From Clostridiales bacterium (GTDB lineage Bacteria > Bacillota > Clostridia > Christensenellales > Pumilibacteraceae), in the NCBI GenBank assembly GCA_029066805.1, contig JAIEFT010000028.1, positions 1-55,148 of the forward strand: a stretch of 55,148 nucleotides of DNA. The letters are read 5' to 3'. The position numbers were made by a program, and so were the translations under genes. Shown here piece after piece: positions 1 to 9,800 of this stretch (position 1 is its first letter; each line of letters begins with the position of its first letter). The notes beneath the pieces are model-generated. The model was not told where the DNA came from and ran no database searches. It saw only the letters and a program-made list of their open reading frames with translations.

Positions 1-248
1 CTAGCAAAGATAGCAAAATGGTTATTTTTGCTGCGGAGACAGAAAACGGCGAGAATAATGCCGCGCAAAAACTCAAAAACAAAAATGCCGATATGGTTGT
101 ACTCAACGACGTTACGGCTGCCGGCGCGGGTTTTGATGTAGATACTAATATCGTCACGCTTATCACGACAGAAAAAACCGAACGCCTTTCGCTCCTTACA
201 AAGCGCGAGGTGGCGGATGTCATTTTGGATAGAATTACCAAGCTATGA
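1..248 (+). CDS. coaBC: CoaBC bifunctional phosphopantothenoylcysteine synthetase/decarboxylase, C-terminal fragment
   Basis: This is the 3' end of a gene cut by the window edge; the reading frame is already open at position 3. The visible part carries the CoaB-type C-terminus: a FAAETEN stretch near the start, a VVLNDV segment (usually VANDV), a GFDVDTN motif and the closing KREVADVILD helix. CoaB joins cysteine to phosphopantothenate and CoaC decarboxylates the product, two steps of coenzyme A synthesis. The stop codon overlaps the priA start in an ATGA, so the two are probably cotranscribed and translationally coupled; coaBC-priA-def-fmt is a common gene order in Bacillota. The start codon and CoaC domain are not visible. 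Confidence 0.88.
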   Translation, partial: SKDSKMVIFAAETENGENNAAQKLKNKNADMVVLNDVTAAGAGFDVDTNIVTLITTEKTERLSLLTKREVADVILDRITKL

Positions 249-2443
249 TTGCAAAGGTCATCGTTGATATATCGGCGGGCGATGTCGACAGAGTGTTTGA
301 CTACCGTGTTAATTGCGACGCTACTCGCGGCTCGCGCGTGTTTGTGCCGTTTGGCAGACAGAGCGTTGAAGGCTACGTAATCGATATTACGGACACAACG
401 GACGTGCCGCAGGACAAACTTAAAAGCATTATTTCCGTACTTGACGACAGACCTATCGTGTCGGAAGAGTTTTTGTCGCTGTGCGATTATATGACAAGCC
501 GTTTCCACTTGCGCAAAATCGACGTATTTAGGTTGTTTTTGCCCGCAAAGATGCGCGGCGGCAGAATTAAAGCGCTGCAAAAAACTATCGTCTACGTCAA
601 TCCGGATTACATAGAAGTCGATCCAAACCTGTTTATAAAAAAATCCGCGCACTCGCAAATGGAAGTTTTTGAGTATCTGCTTGACGCGCAGAGTGCGGAA
701 CAGAGCTATCTAAATGCAAATTTTTCCGCGGCGGCAGTGCGCAACTTAATCGGGCGCGGCGTGTTCCTTACGCGTATGGAAAACGTACTTCGCACGCCAT
801 ATAAGGGGATCGTACAAAAGGACAACGAACTAGTTCTCACCGATGAGCAATCGGCGGCAGTGGAAAAAATTATGTCGAGCGAACGCCCCACGCTTCTTTT
901 CGGAGTTACAGGCAGCGGCAAGACAGAGGTGTATCTAAACTGTATAGAACGCGTGTTAAAGCAGGGCAAAACGGCAATCATGCTTGTTCCCGAAATTTCG
1001 CTCACGCCTCAGGTAATGCGCATATTTCGCTCGCGGTTCGGCGACGACGTTGCGCTTTTGCATTCCGGGCTTAGTGACGGCGAGCGTTTTGATGAGTGGC
1101 GCAGGCTGCTTACCGGCAGTGCGCGCGTAGCGGTTGGTGCGCGCTCGGCTATATTTGCGCCGCTAACCGATGTCGGACTTATCGTAATCGACGAGGAACA
1201 CGATACGTCGTATGTGTCGGAATCAAACCCGCGCTATATCACGCGCGACGTGGCTTTTTTTCGCGCTAAGTATAATGATGCTAAGGTTGTAATGGGCTCG
1301 GCTACGCCGTCGGTAGAAAGCTACTACGGTGCGCAAACGGGAAGGTACAATCTTGTCAGACTACCGCACAGAATCAATAAGCGAGAAATGCCCAAGATTC
1401 AGATTGTTAATATGTGCAAGGAAGTAACTTACGGTAATTCCGGTATGTTTTCCGCACAGCTCGTTACCGCGCTTGAGGAATGTTTAAGCTCTGGCAATCA
1501 GGCAATATTATTTTTGAACCGCCGCGGTTACAGCTCTTACGTAATGTGCAAAAAATGCGGTTATGTTGCTAAGTGTGAGGATTGCGACGTGTCGCTTGTG
1601 TATCACAAGGACGAAAACTTGCTCAAATGTCACTACTGTCAGCGACGATATTCTATGCTCGATCTGTGTCCCAACTGCAAAAGCCCGCACATCAAGCAGG
1701 GTTTTATGGGCACAGAGCGCGTGGTCGAGCAGGTGCAAAAGATGTTTCCGTCGGCGCGCGTTATTCGCATGGATAACGACACGACAAGGACAAAGGATGC
1801 ACATCTCAATTTGCTTGGCAGCTTTGCAAGCGGCAATGCCGATATACTTGTCGGCACGCAAATGGTTGCAAAGGGGCATGACTTTCCCAATGTAACGTTG
1901 GTAGGAATAATGGACGCGGACATGAGCTTACACTTTTCCGACTTTCGCGCCGTTGAACGCACGTTTCAGCTGATAACGCAGGTTGCCGGGAGGGCGGGGC
2001 GCGAGAAGAAGCAGGGTAATGTGATATTGCAGACTTATACTCCCGGACATTATGTGTACAAGTACGCTACAGATTACGATTACGAGGGTTTTTATTCCAA
2101 AGAAGTTAATCTGTTGCAGGCTACGGGCTTCCCTCCGTTTACCGAGATTTTGCGCATGCTGATATCGTGCGAAAACGAGGGCGTGGCGCTTGACGCGACA
2201 AAGCTCGCAATAGACAAAGTTCGCGCTCTTGCGGAAAACCAAAGCGATAGCTTTGTGTATCTAAACGCAATGCGCGCACCAAAAAAACGTATACAGACCA
2301 AACACCGCATGCAAGTGCTTATGCGCATAAAACCGGATAAAGAAGAAATAAGAAAGGCTGTTTACGATATTGCAGACGACGTCAGCGAAAAATACCCGCA
2401 GGTAACATGCTTTACCGAAATCAATCCAAACGACTTAAGTTAG
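245..2443 (+). CDS. priA: Primosomal protein N', replication restart helicase PriA
   Basis: This 732-residue superfamily 2 DNA helicase restarts stalled replication forks by loading the replicative helicase. It shows a Walker A motif GVTGSGKTEVY near residue 220, the DEEH Walker B box (VIDEEHDTSY) near residue 318, and a cysteine-rich zinc-binding insert (CKKCGY, CEDC, CHYC, CPNC) around residues 437-478. The helicase C-terminal motif with QVAGRAGR follows near residue 580. Length is normal for the family. The start ATG overlaps the coaBC stop by 4 nt. The next gene begins about 37 bp downstream after an AAGGAG ribosome binding site, consistent with one operon. Confidence 0.96.
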   Translation: MIAKVIVDISAGDVDRVFDYRVNCDATRGSRVFVPFGRQSVEGYVIDITDTTDVPQDKLKSIISVLDDRPIVSEEFLSLCDYMTSRFHLRKIDVFRLFLPAKMRGGRIKALQKTIVYVNPDYIEVDPNLFIKKSAHSQMEVFEYLLDAQSAEQSYLNANFSAAAVRNLIGRGVFLTRMENVLRTPYKGIVQKDNELVLTDEQSAAVEKIMSSERPTLLFGVTGSGKTEVYLNCIERVLKQGKTAIMLVPEISLTPQVMRIFRSRFGDDVALLHSGLSDGERFDEWRRLLTGSARVAVGARSAIFAPLTDVGLIVIDEEHDTSYVSESNPRYITRDVAFFRAKYNDAKVVMGSATPSVESYYGAQTGRYNLVRLPHRINKREMPKIQIVNMCKEVTYGNSGMFSAQLVTALEECLSSGNQAILFLNRRGYSSYVMCKKCGYVAKCEDCDVSLVYHKDENLLKCHYCQRRYSMLDLCPNCKSPHIKQGFMGTERVVEQVQKMFPSARVIRMDNDTTRTKDAHLNLLGSFASGNADILVGTQMVAKGHDFPNVTLVGIMDADMSLHFSDFRAVERTFQLITQVAGRAGREKKQGNVILQTYTPGHYVYKYATDYDYEGFYSKEVNLLQATGFPPFTEILRMLISCENEGVALDATKLAIDKVRALAENQSDSFVYLNAMRAPKKRIQTKHRMQVLMRIKPDKEEIRKAVYDIADDVSEKYPQVTCFTEINPNDLS

Positions 2444-2480
2444 TTTAAAATGACCTCAGTTATATTACAAGGAGTTAATT

Positions 2481-2936
2481 ATGGCAAGACGAAGAATTTA
2501 TCAAGTGGGCGACGATACGCTTAGACAGGTGAGTAAGCCCGTCACAGAATTTGACGACAAGCTTGCGCTGTTAATCGACGATATGCGCGACACGCTTATA
2601 TACGCCGACGGTGCGGGACTTGCCGCGCCGCAGATAGGCGTGCTCAAGCGAATATTCGTGGCAACGTTTGACGGCGGAAAAACTATAATAGAAGCCGTTA
2701 ATCCCACTATTGTTCAAGCCAAAGGCAAGCGCGTTGCACCCGAAGGCTGTCTATCCATTCCTCACGTTAGGGAAAAGGTTGAGCGTCCTCGTCACGTGGT
2801 TGTACATGCGTTCGACCGCCATGGCAATCCTATTGAGCTTGTAGGACACGGATTTGACGCGTCGTGCTTCTGTCACGAGATAGACCACCTTGACGGTATT
2901 TTGTTCACAGATAAAACCATTCAAGGACGTAAGTAA
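2481..2936 (+). CDS. def: Peptide deformylase
   Basis: The 151-residue protein removes the formyl group from the N-terminal methionine of new proteins. All three family motifs are present: GAGLAAPQIG (about residues 45-54), PEGCLSIP (about 91-98) with the metal-binding cysteine, and CHEIDHLDG (about 131-139) with the two metal-binding histidines and the catalytic glutamate. A clear AAGGAG site sits 8 nt before the ATG. The stop overlaps the fmt start as TAATG. Pairing of def with fmt, which adds the formyl group to initiator Met-tRNA, is one of the most conserved bacterial gene neighbourhoods. Confidence 0.97.
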   Translation: MARRRIYQVGDDTLRQVSKPVTEFDDKLALLIDDMRDTLIYADGAGLAAPQIGVLKRIFVATFDGGKTIIEAVNPTIVQAKGKRVAPEGCLSIPHVREKVERPRHVVVHAFDRHGNPIELVGHGFDASCFCHEIDHLDGILFTDKTIQGRK

Positions 2937-3844
2937 TGAAGATACTGTTTTTGGGCACACCCGAATTTGCCTCGGTGTCGCTTAATGCGCTCATAAATTC
3001 CAATCACACCGTGGTGGGCGTTGTAACTCAGCCCGACCGTGCGTTAAAGCACGGGAAGAGCGAGTTTTCGGCGGTAAAACAGCTTGCGCTAAGCGCGGGA
3101 CTGGAGGTTTATCAGCCGATCAAAATACGCACGGACGTGGAAAAGCTAAAAGCGTTCGGCGCGGACATTGCTGTGACTGCGGCATACGGACAGATACTTA
3201 ATAGCGACGTGATAAATGCATTTCCGAAAGGAATAATAAACGTTCACGCATCGTTACTGCCCAAGTACCGTGGCGCTTCGCCGATCCAGTCGGTTATTGC
3301 GGCGGGCGAAAACGTCACAGGAGTAACGATAATGCGTACCGAGCTCGGAATTGATACCGGCGACATACTGAGTAGCGTCACTACAGATATAGGCGAAACG
3401 GAAACGGCGGGCGAGCTTACTATTCGACTTGCCGAGTTGGGCGCAAAGCTGCTTGTTGAAACTCTTGATAATTACGATAATATCAATCCTGTAAAGCAGG
3501 ATGACAGCATAGCAACGCATTGCAAAATGATATCGAAGCAAGAGCAGTCAATCGATTTTTCGGCTGACAGCGTTGCAGTTGTAAATAAAATTCGCGCACT
3601 GTCGCCAAGCCCGTGCGCCAAAGCATTCATTGACGGCGAACAGTATAAGATTTACCGCGCGCATGTGTGCGAAGACATATGCGGCGATGTCGGTGAAATC
3701 GTTTGCACAAAGGATAAAATGTATATCGTGTGCGGTAGTGGCGCGATTTGCGTTGATGTGATACAAGCGCCGTCAAAGCGCGCTATGAATATAGCGGACT
3801 TTTTGCGCGGAAAAAAATTCAGAGAGGGGCTTTGTGCAAAATAA
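2936..3844 (+). CDS. fmt: Methionyl-tRNA formyltransferase
   Basis: The 302-residue enzyme formylates initiator Met-tRNA using 10-formyltetrahydrofolate. The N-terminal Rossmann segment begins FLGTPEFA, and the HASLLPKYRGASPIQ signature of the folate-binding site lies near residues 104-118, followed by the expected GIDTGDI region. A C-terminal OB-fold portion is present and overall length is typical (about 310). The start overlaps the def stop by one base. The 3' end overlaps the next gene's GTG start by 11 nt. Confidence 0.97.
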   Translation: MKILFLGTPEFASVSLNALINSNHTVVGVVTQPDRALKHGKSEFSAVKQLALSAGLEVYQPIKIRTDVEKLKAFGADIAVTAAYGQILNSDVINAFPKGIINVHASLLPKYRGASPIQSVIAAGENVTGVTIMRTELGIDTGDILSSVTTDIGETETAGELTIRLAELGAKLLVETLDNYDNINPVKQDDSIATHCKMISKQEQSIDFSADSVAVVNKIRALSPSPCAKAFIDGEQYKIYRAHVCEDICGDVGEIVCTKDKMYIVCGSGAICVDVIQAPSKRAMNIADFLRGKKFREGLCAK

Positions 3845-5093
3845 CCGTAGATCTAATAAGAGTATAGGCGACAATGGGCTTTCCGCAGACCGTGCGCTGT
3901 ATAACGCATTGCGCATGGTTTTTATAGAAGGCTCGTACTGTGCGCCTGCAATCACCCGCGCGCTCAAAGGGTTTAATAATACGCGCTCGCACCCGTTTGT
4001 TACAAGCGCGTTTTACGGTGTGCTCGATAACAACGTACGCCTTGAAAAGCTAATTTCGGAGTTGTGCGAAAAACGTCCCGACAAAAACAGCGTTGTCGTA
4101 CTTAAAATCGGTATGTATTACTGTAATTATGCCGATATGCCGTCGTATGCCGCAGTTAACCGCGGAGTGGAATTAGCCAAGGCAGTGGGCGCTTGCAGCG
4201 GCTTTATCAACGCGGTGCTCAAAAAATCGATAGGCTATAGCCCTAAGTTTTACAGCGAGCTTGAAAAGTTTTCGTATACTTATAATACTCCGCAGTGGCT
4301 TTGCCGACAGATAATAGCCGATTACGGCGAGGTTAAAGCAGCGGCTATACTCGGCGCTGTTTTGCCGCAAAAAACGCATATCCGCCCCGTGAACAAAAGA
4401 ATAAGCGTCGCGGAGTTTAAAAATGCTGTAGGCGACGTTGAGTTTACCGAATACGGTTGTTATGTCGATCGCGCCGCAATGGATAAGCTCGCACCCGGCA
4501 CTTACGCTGTGCAGTCTGTGTCATCGATCCGCGCAGTCAACACGTATGCAAAGGGCTTCAGTGGCGGCGACGCTCTGGACTTGTGCGCCGCACCGGGCGG
4601 AAAATCCGTATACTTGAGCGAGCTCGGCGACTTTAATATTACAGCATGCGATATATATCCGCACAAGCTTGATTTAATGCGCGGTTATGCAAAAAAGCTG
4701 GGTGCAAAAATCGAAGTTGCATTAAATGACGCAACAGTCCTAAATAAAGATTTTATCAATAAATTCGATATTGTTATAGCCGATTGCCCGTGCAGCGGAA
4801 CAGGAACACTAAAGACAAAGCCGGATATTCTGATCAATCGTAAGGCGGAGGATATAGGCGAGCTCGCCGAATTGCAAACAAAAATTTTGAACGCCGCTGC
4901 GGAGTACTGTCGCCCGGGCGGTGTGCTGTGTTATTCCACATGCTCTATACTGAAATCGGAAAACGAAGCGATAGTGGAGCAATTTGCGGCTGCGCACGAT
5001 AATTATAAATTGCTTGACACAACTAAGCTGCTGCCTGATACGGACAAATGCGACGGCTTTTACATAGCTCGGTTTTTGCGAGGGATTAAGTGA
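3834..5093 (+). CDS. rsmB: 16S rRNA (cytosine(967)-C(5))-methyltransferase RsmB
   Basis: This 419-residue protein has the NusB-like RNA-binding N-terminal domain (about residues 20-150) followed by a SAM-dependent RNA methyltransferase domain. Motifs include the SAM-binding DLCAAPGGKS (near residue 246), the catalytic DCPCSGTGTL (near 315) and YSTCSI (near 365), so both cysteines of the m5C mechanism are present. The chosen start is a GTG with GAGAGGGG immediately upstream, inside the end of fmt. The stop overlaps the rlmN start as GTGA. Confidence 0.94.
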   Translation: MQNNRRSNKSIGDNGLSADRALYNALRMVFIEGSYCAPAITRALKGFNNTRSHPFVTSAFYGVLDNNVRLEKLISELCEKRPDKNSVVVLKIGMYYCNYADMPSYAAVNRGVELAKAVGACSGFINAVLKKSIGYSPKFYSELEKFSYTYNTPQWLCRQIIADYGEVKAAAILGAVLPQKTHIRPVNKRISVAEFKNAVGDVEFTEYGCYVDRAAMDKLAPGTYAVQSVSSIRAVNTYAKGFSGGDALDLCAAPGGKSVYLSELGDFNITACDIYPHKLDLMRGYAKKLGAKIEVALNDATVLNKDFINKFDIVIADCPCSGTGTLKTKPDILINRKAEDIGELAELQTKILNAAAEYCRPGGVLCYSTCSILKSENEAIVEQFAAAHDNYKLLDTTKLLPDTDKCDGFYIARFLRGIK

Positions 5094-6139
5094 AAACTCC
5101 GCTGTGTGATTTGAATACGGATGAACTTGCCGAACTTGTCTCGCGCTTCGGTCAGCCAAAATATCGAGCAAAACAAATCTTGCGCCATGTTACGGCGTAC
5201 GATAGCTTTGAGGATTACACGGATTTGCCAAAAAGCTTTATTGCCGAGCTTTCGGAAAAGTATAGCGCGCAACCATTAACAGAAGAAACGCGTGTGACGG
5301 CGTCGGACGGTGCGGTTAGGTACTTGTTCAAAACTGAAAGCGGGGACTTTATAGAATCCGTGTATCTTCCGCACGACTACGGAAACAGCGTGTGCGTATC
5401 ATGTCAGGTCGGTTGCGGCATGGGTTGTGTTTTTTGCGCGTCGGGCAAGCACGGGCTTGTCCGTAACCTCTCGGCTGGAGAAATCTTGGCACAAGCGTTG
5501 TATATAGCGCGTGACAAAAAGGACGTAGGAGGCATCAACAAAATCGTAATGATGGGAAGCGGTGAACCGCTTGCAAATTACGACAACACGCTAAAGTTTA
5601 TAAAGCTCGTCAACGCGCCTGACGGACTTAATATCGGGATGCGCTCGATTTCGGTGTCCACATGCGGCTTACCCGAAAACATCATAAGGCTTGCAAACGA
5701 CGGGATCTCTTGTACGCTTTCGTTGTCGCTTCACGCGGCTACGGACATTAAGCGCAAACAGATAATGAGGGTTGCAAACACATATTCCGTGCGGGAACTT
5801 ATATCCGCGTTAGGCACATACTTTGACAAAACGGGTCGCAGGGTGATACTGGAATATATATTGATAGGCGGGTTCAACGATACTAAACAGGATGTGACTG
5901 AGCTTAGGCAATTGTTAAAGGGACTGTGTTGTCATGTGAATTTAATACCGCTCAATCCTACCGACAATTATAATATGAAACCGCCGACTAAAAAACAAGC
6001 ATATGCGTTCTGCGAGCAGTTAAAGGCAGTAGGTGTTTCCGCGTCGGTCAGGCGGTCTATGGGCTCGGACGTAGCCGGCGCGTGCGGTCAGCTAAAGAAT
6101 CGCACTGTCGAAGCAAAAGCGCGGAACAAAAGAACATAA
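5090..6139 (+). CDS. rlmN: Dual-specificity RNA methyltransferase RlmN (radical SAM)
   Basis: RlmN methylates C2 of adenosine 2503 in 23S rRNA and A37 in some tRNAs. The 349-residue sequence carries the radical SAM cluster-binding cysteines in GCGMGCVFCAS (about residues 106-116), a MGSGEPLAN motif, and the C-terminal catalytic cysteine in AGACGQL near residue 330. The start is GTG, overlapping the rsmB stop by 4 nt. This appears to be the last gene of the coaBC-to-rlmN operon. The protein phosphatase/PASTA kinase pair that often follows rlmN in Bacillota is not present here. Confidence 0.96.
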   Translation: MKTPLCDLNTDELAELVSRFGQPKYRAKQILRHVTAYDSFEDYTDLPKSFIAELSEKYSAQPLTEETRVTASDGAVRYLFKTESGDFIESVYLPHDYGNSVCVSCQVGCGMGCVFCASGKHGLVRNLSAGEILAQALYIARDKKDVGGINKIVMMGSGEPLANYDNTLKFIKLVNAPDGLNIGMRSISVSTCGLPENIIRLANDGISCTLSLSLHAATDIKRKQIMRVANTYSVRELISALGTYFDKTGRRVILEYILIGGFNDTKQDVTELRQLLKGLCCHVNLIPLNPTDNYNMKPPTKKQAYAFCEQLKAVGVSASVRRSMGSDVAGACGQLKNRTVEAKARNKRT

Positions 6140-6184
6140 TAAGCATTTATTCCGAAAAAATTGAAGTATGGTTTTCTTTTCTGT

Positions 6185-6206
6185 TTCTTTCCAAAAAGAA
6201 GTAGGA
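6185..6206. repeat. Copy 1 of a small hairpin repeat with core TTCTTTyCCAAAArGAAGTAGG
   Basis: Downstream of rlmN the sequence resembles the perfect hairpin found at 22862-22889 after hpf. This copy keeps the right arm and centre but has lost much of the left arm, so it forms only a short stem. It may be a decayed terminator or an interspersed hairpin repeat. Confidence 0.4.
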
Positions 6207-6243
6207 AATTTGTAAATTTTTCTGTAAAAGGCATTAAAATTGC

Positions 6244-6272
6244 TTGATTAAATTAATTTGATATGATATAAT
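6244..6272 (+). promoter_or_regulatory. Promoter of rplS
   Basis: TTGATT (6244-6249) is separated by 17 bp from TATAAT (6267-6272), with an extended TG one base before the -10. Predicted transcription start is about 6279, giving an untranslated leader of about 78 nt in front of rplS. Confidence 0.8.
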
Positions 6273-6356
6273 TTATCAGCAATATTAAGTGTCAACTTCG
6301 CACGGGCGGCAATTAGCCATGTTTTGCGATGTTTTTTAGCGACATAGGAGGTACAC

Positions 6357-6698
6357 ATGAGTAACATCATCGCCGAAATCGAAAAAGAGTATATGAAGAC
6401 AGACGTTCCGCAATTTAACGTAGGTGATACCGTACGTGTTTCCGTTAAGGTTAAGGAAGGCAACCGCGAACGTATTCAGGCTTTCGAGGGAATTGTTATT
6501 GCCAAAAAGAACGGGTCGGTCAGGGAATCCTTTACCGTTCGCCGCGTATCGTTTGGCGTAGGCATTGAGCGTACATTCCCGCTTCACTCGCCGCGCATCA
6601 CCGACATTGTTGTCATCAAACATGGCAAAGTGCGCAGAGCCAAGCTTTACTATCTTCGCAATCTTTCCGGCAAAGCTGCCAAGATTAAAGAGAAGTAA
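6357..6698 (+). CDS. rplS: Large ribosomal subunit protein bL19
   Basis: This 113-residue protein is ribosomal protein L19, located at the interface of the 30S and 50S subunits. Recognisable features are the [19 protein letters not shown] segment near residues 22-40, FEGIVIAKK, and the highly conserved [17 protein letters not shown] region near residues 64-80. A strong AGGAGG precedes the ATG by 6 nt. The gene is monocistronic: it has its own promoter and is closed by a strong intrinsic terminator. The long leader could hold an autoregulatory structure, as in some Bacillota, but I see no diagnostic motif. Confidence 0.97.
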   Translation: MSNIIAEIEKEYMKTDVPQFNVGDTVRVSVKVKEGNRERIQAFEGIVIAKKNGSVRESFTVRRVSFGVGIERTFPLHSPRITDIVVIKHGKVRRAKLYYLRNLSGKAAKIKEK

Positions 6699-6720
6699 TC
6701 TTTATTTATTGACATTATTA

Positions 6721-6750
6721 AAAATCGACGGAAATTCCGTCGATTTTTTT
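6721..6750 (+). terminator. Intrinsic terminator of rplS
   Basis: A perfect inverted repeat (AAATCGACGGAA with TTCCGTCGATTT) is followed directly by a run of seven T. Confidence 0.92.
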
Positions 6751-6801
6751 GTGTCAAAAAACGCTGTATTTTATGCATGGCGTTAGGCAACAATTTTACT
6801 T

Positions 6802-9800
6802 ATGCGTACGGCGTTTATAATAATCGCAATATTTGCCGCGGTAGTTTTGCTTGTAAAATTTGCCGCGCCATCAGCCAAGCCTATGTTTATAAGCGGCGAG
6901 CGCATTACTCAAAGTGCGCTTATTAACAACATCAGAGCGCTTGGCGTGAGGTGCGCCGTCACCGAAAACGGATTGGGTGTATCCCAATCTTTAGGTATCA
7001 AGCATGTTATAGACGAATGCAAAAAGCGTGTGAGCGCAAATACTGCCGACTATTGGCAAAATACTCTTTTGGGCGGGAGCGACGTGGTTTTGCGCGCGCT
7101 TTGCGACGGAAAAAAGTGCGCAAAGTATTCTGGAGGCTGTGCGCACGTCGGCAAATATCCGCGCGTCTATCTTTTCTGCGAAATGCTTACGCGTCAATCC
7201 GGTTGTTTATTCACGCGCGAATTGCTATTGAATTGTATATCCGCGTTCGAGGAAAATGCAACATTTACGCAGTCTGAAAGGAAAATCCTCTGTGGAATAT
7301 TGAGGTTTTGCTTGATAGGCCATTTATCGGTTGCGGCTGAAGAGGGGTTAAAGCGTGCGGAAATGTACGATAAGGGAATTGGCGACGGAAAAAGCGGGAG
7401 AGTGGATTTAACAAACATTCATGTTGACGATTATGTTTGCGGACTGATGGACGGATGCGCGGACAGCGAGCGCAAGGCTGTAGTCGGTTTGTTTGAACAT
7501 AACGGCGTGGACGTGAACGCAGCGAATAAAAATCGACGAAAATTCTTGGCGCAGATATATGTTACGGTCAGCTCGGTTTTGCGTTCGCTTTCCGTTGTGG
7601 ATGAGTGTGAAAATGACATTTATACGCCAATAAATCACGGCGAACATGCTAAGCGATATGAAAAGGCATTTAATATTATATTTCCGATATTGCTTGCTGT
7701 GTACGCGGTTTTAACGTGTATTTTCGCATCGCCAAAGTACGTTGCGCTGTTCTCCGTAGCGTCAATACTCACATATGGCGTTATGCGCATACCGGTTATT
7801 CTGTATTTTCCCGATGGCGCGATCAATATTTTTGCGCCTATAGAACGGTTGTTATTTGGATTTTTCAGACGAAAAAAGAATGTTGCATTGCTTGACAATG
7901 GCAAGCAATTGTTGAGTGAAACTGCGTACTTCGGTTCAGAGCCGCAATATGCTGAAAGTACGATCGAGGGTGGGCTGAATGTACATTGTGATAATCGCGG
8001 CGACATTCTGATCGATTCGGGCGAAAACGCCGACTCGCTTTATTTTGGTATCAAGGCGGATGAATTGACGACGAGCTTAAATGAATGCGACGGCGTTATA
8101 GAACGTCATCGTGCGACATACCATGTATGTAAGAGAGACATAGAAATGTGTGCGGAAGTTCTTGTCCCAATAGATATTTCGGCGTGCATAGTTAAGTTAA
8201 CTGTTATCAACCGAAGTGAAGCAGATAAAGCCGTGAGCATTACGAGCGCTGTAGTACGCAACACAGTGGCAGATTGTATAACCGAGGACGTTTGCGGCGG
8301 AGCAATGGTAAACTGTTATGACGGATTTGCGCTTTCAATAGACGGCGGAAAGTACGGCGGTGACTTATCGGCATTTTGCGCAAACGGAACTTTGCGGCAC
8401 GCACGCACAAATAAGCCTGCATTGATCGGCGTCAGTGATATAAATGTCAAAGGATTTTCCCGTGCTTGTATTCATGCTGTTATTGCATATGCTCATAGCA
8501 AGACAGAGGTAGAAAGTTTGTTTCGGTATATATCCGACGAACTGTTTTATTTGCGCGCGGAAGCCGCATCATCTGTATATTGCGGTTTGAACAAGTCTAT
8601 TGTTTTACCTACGGTGCAAGATGTCCGACGGGAAGCGCGAACGCATAAACCGGTAGCAAAATATCCTTCGCCCGATCTTCCCAAATGCGAGCTGTTGTTC
8701 AGTCTGCCCTTTGGCGGAATAACCGATGATAACAGTGTGGTGATTACCGACAATGCTTATTGTAAATCGTTAGATAACACAGTAACAAACGGCAGGATAA
8801 GCATGACAGTAAATCAATTCGGCATACAGAATATATCACTCGATGGGCTAAGCGTTACGCCTCCGCCCGACGCATATTTACATGTTCCGCGTGCTTTTGT
8901 CGTTATCGGCGAAAACGGTTCGTTGTGGTCGCCTACAAGCAGATTATTTGATTGCGGGAAAATGTATGCTGTTCACAGTCGCGGTTATACGGAATACACA
9001 TGCTCTTACGACGGCGCTGTGTGCACGCAAAAATGCTTTGCTGCCGAATCCGCCGTATTTATTGAGGTTACGCTATGCAACAAGACAAGCGCGTTGCGTG
9101 GTTTTGACATAATGTTTTCAACGCAATGCAAAAGCGAAAAAAGTGTTGCGCGTGCCGAAAGCGGTGTAACGACCGACGGATTATTGTTTTGCGCGCTCGG
9201 CGAGCATGCCGAATACGCGCTTTACAAGGAGGGGTACTATATTTATGGACATATTGCGCGTGCAAGCGGCTTTAGAGTAGGCGGTTGTACGCCTGCGCCT
9301 ACTTTGTCGGTAAACAAAATAGTTAAGCCTAAATCGGGCGTGAAAGTGGTGTTTTGCATAACTGACAGTACGTGTAAAAATCTTCCCGATATCGATGGTG
9401 TCGATGATTTATTCGATAGTGTTAAATGCTTTTATAATCGACTCGGACGTATATATCCGAATACCGACGACAGTATATTGAATATATCGTGTATTCAAGC
9501 ATTGTACAGTGCGTATACCGCTTTTATTTCGCAGACAAGCATGTCGCTTAGGGATGAAAGTCTTGTTATGAGTGCGGTAAAGTACGCCGACCCATCGGCG
9601 GTGAAAAACAGAATTTACAAGATTTTGGCAAATCAAGATTGTAACGGCGAGTTAGGGGAGTATGTCGATTGCTTGCAGTTTTTGCGTTGTGTATCGGAAT
9701 ATTCTCAGTTTATGCTCGATTGTGATTTTTGGGACGAAGTATTGCCATATGCCGCGCGGCGCAGACGTGCGGTTATAAAGGAAACGGCGTATGCTCACAT

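Noticed and set aside
6279-6356. The rplS leader as a known ribosomal-protein leader RNA or riboswitch
   Set aside because: The leader is long enough, but I could not identify a conserved motif or a convincing stem, so no such feature is called.
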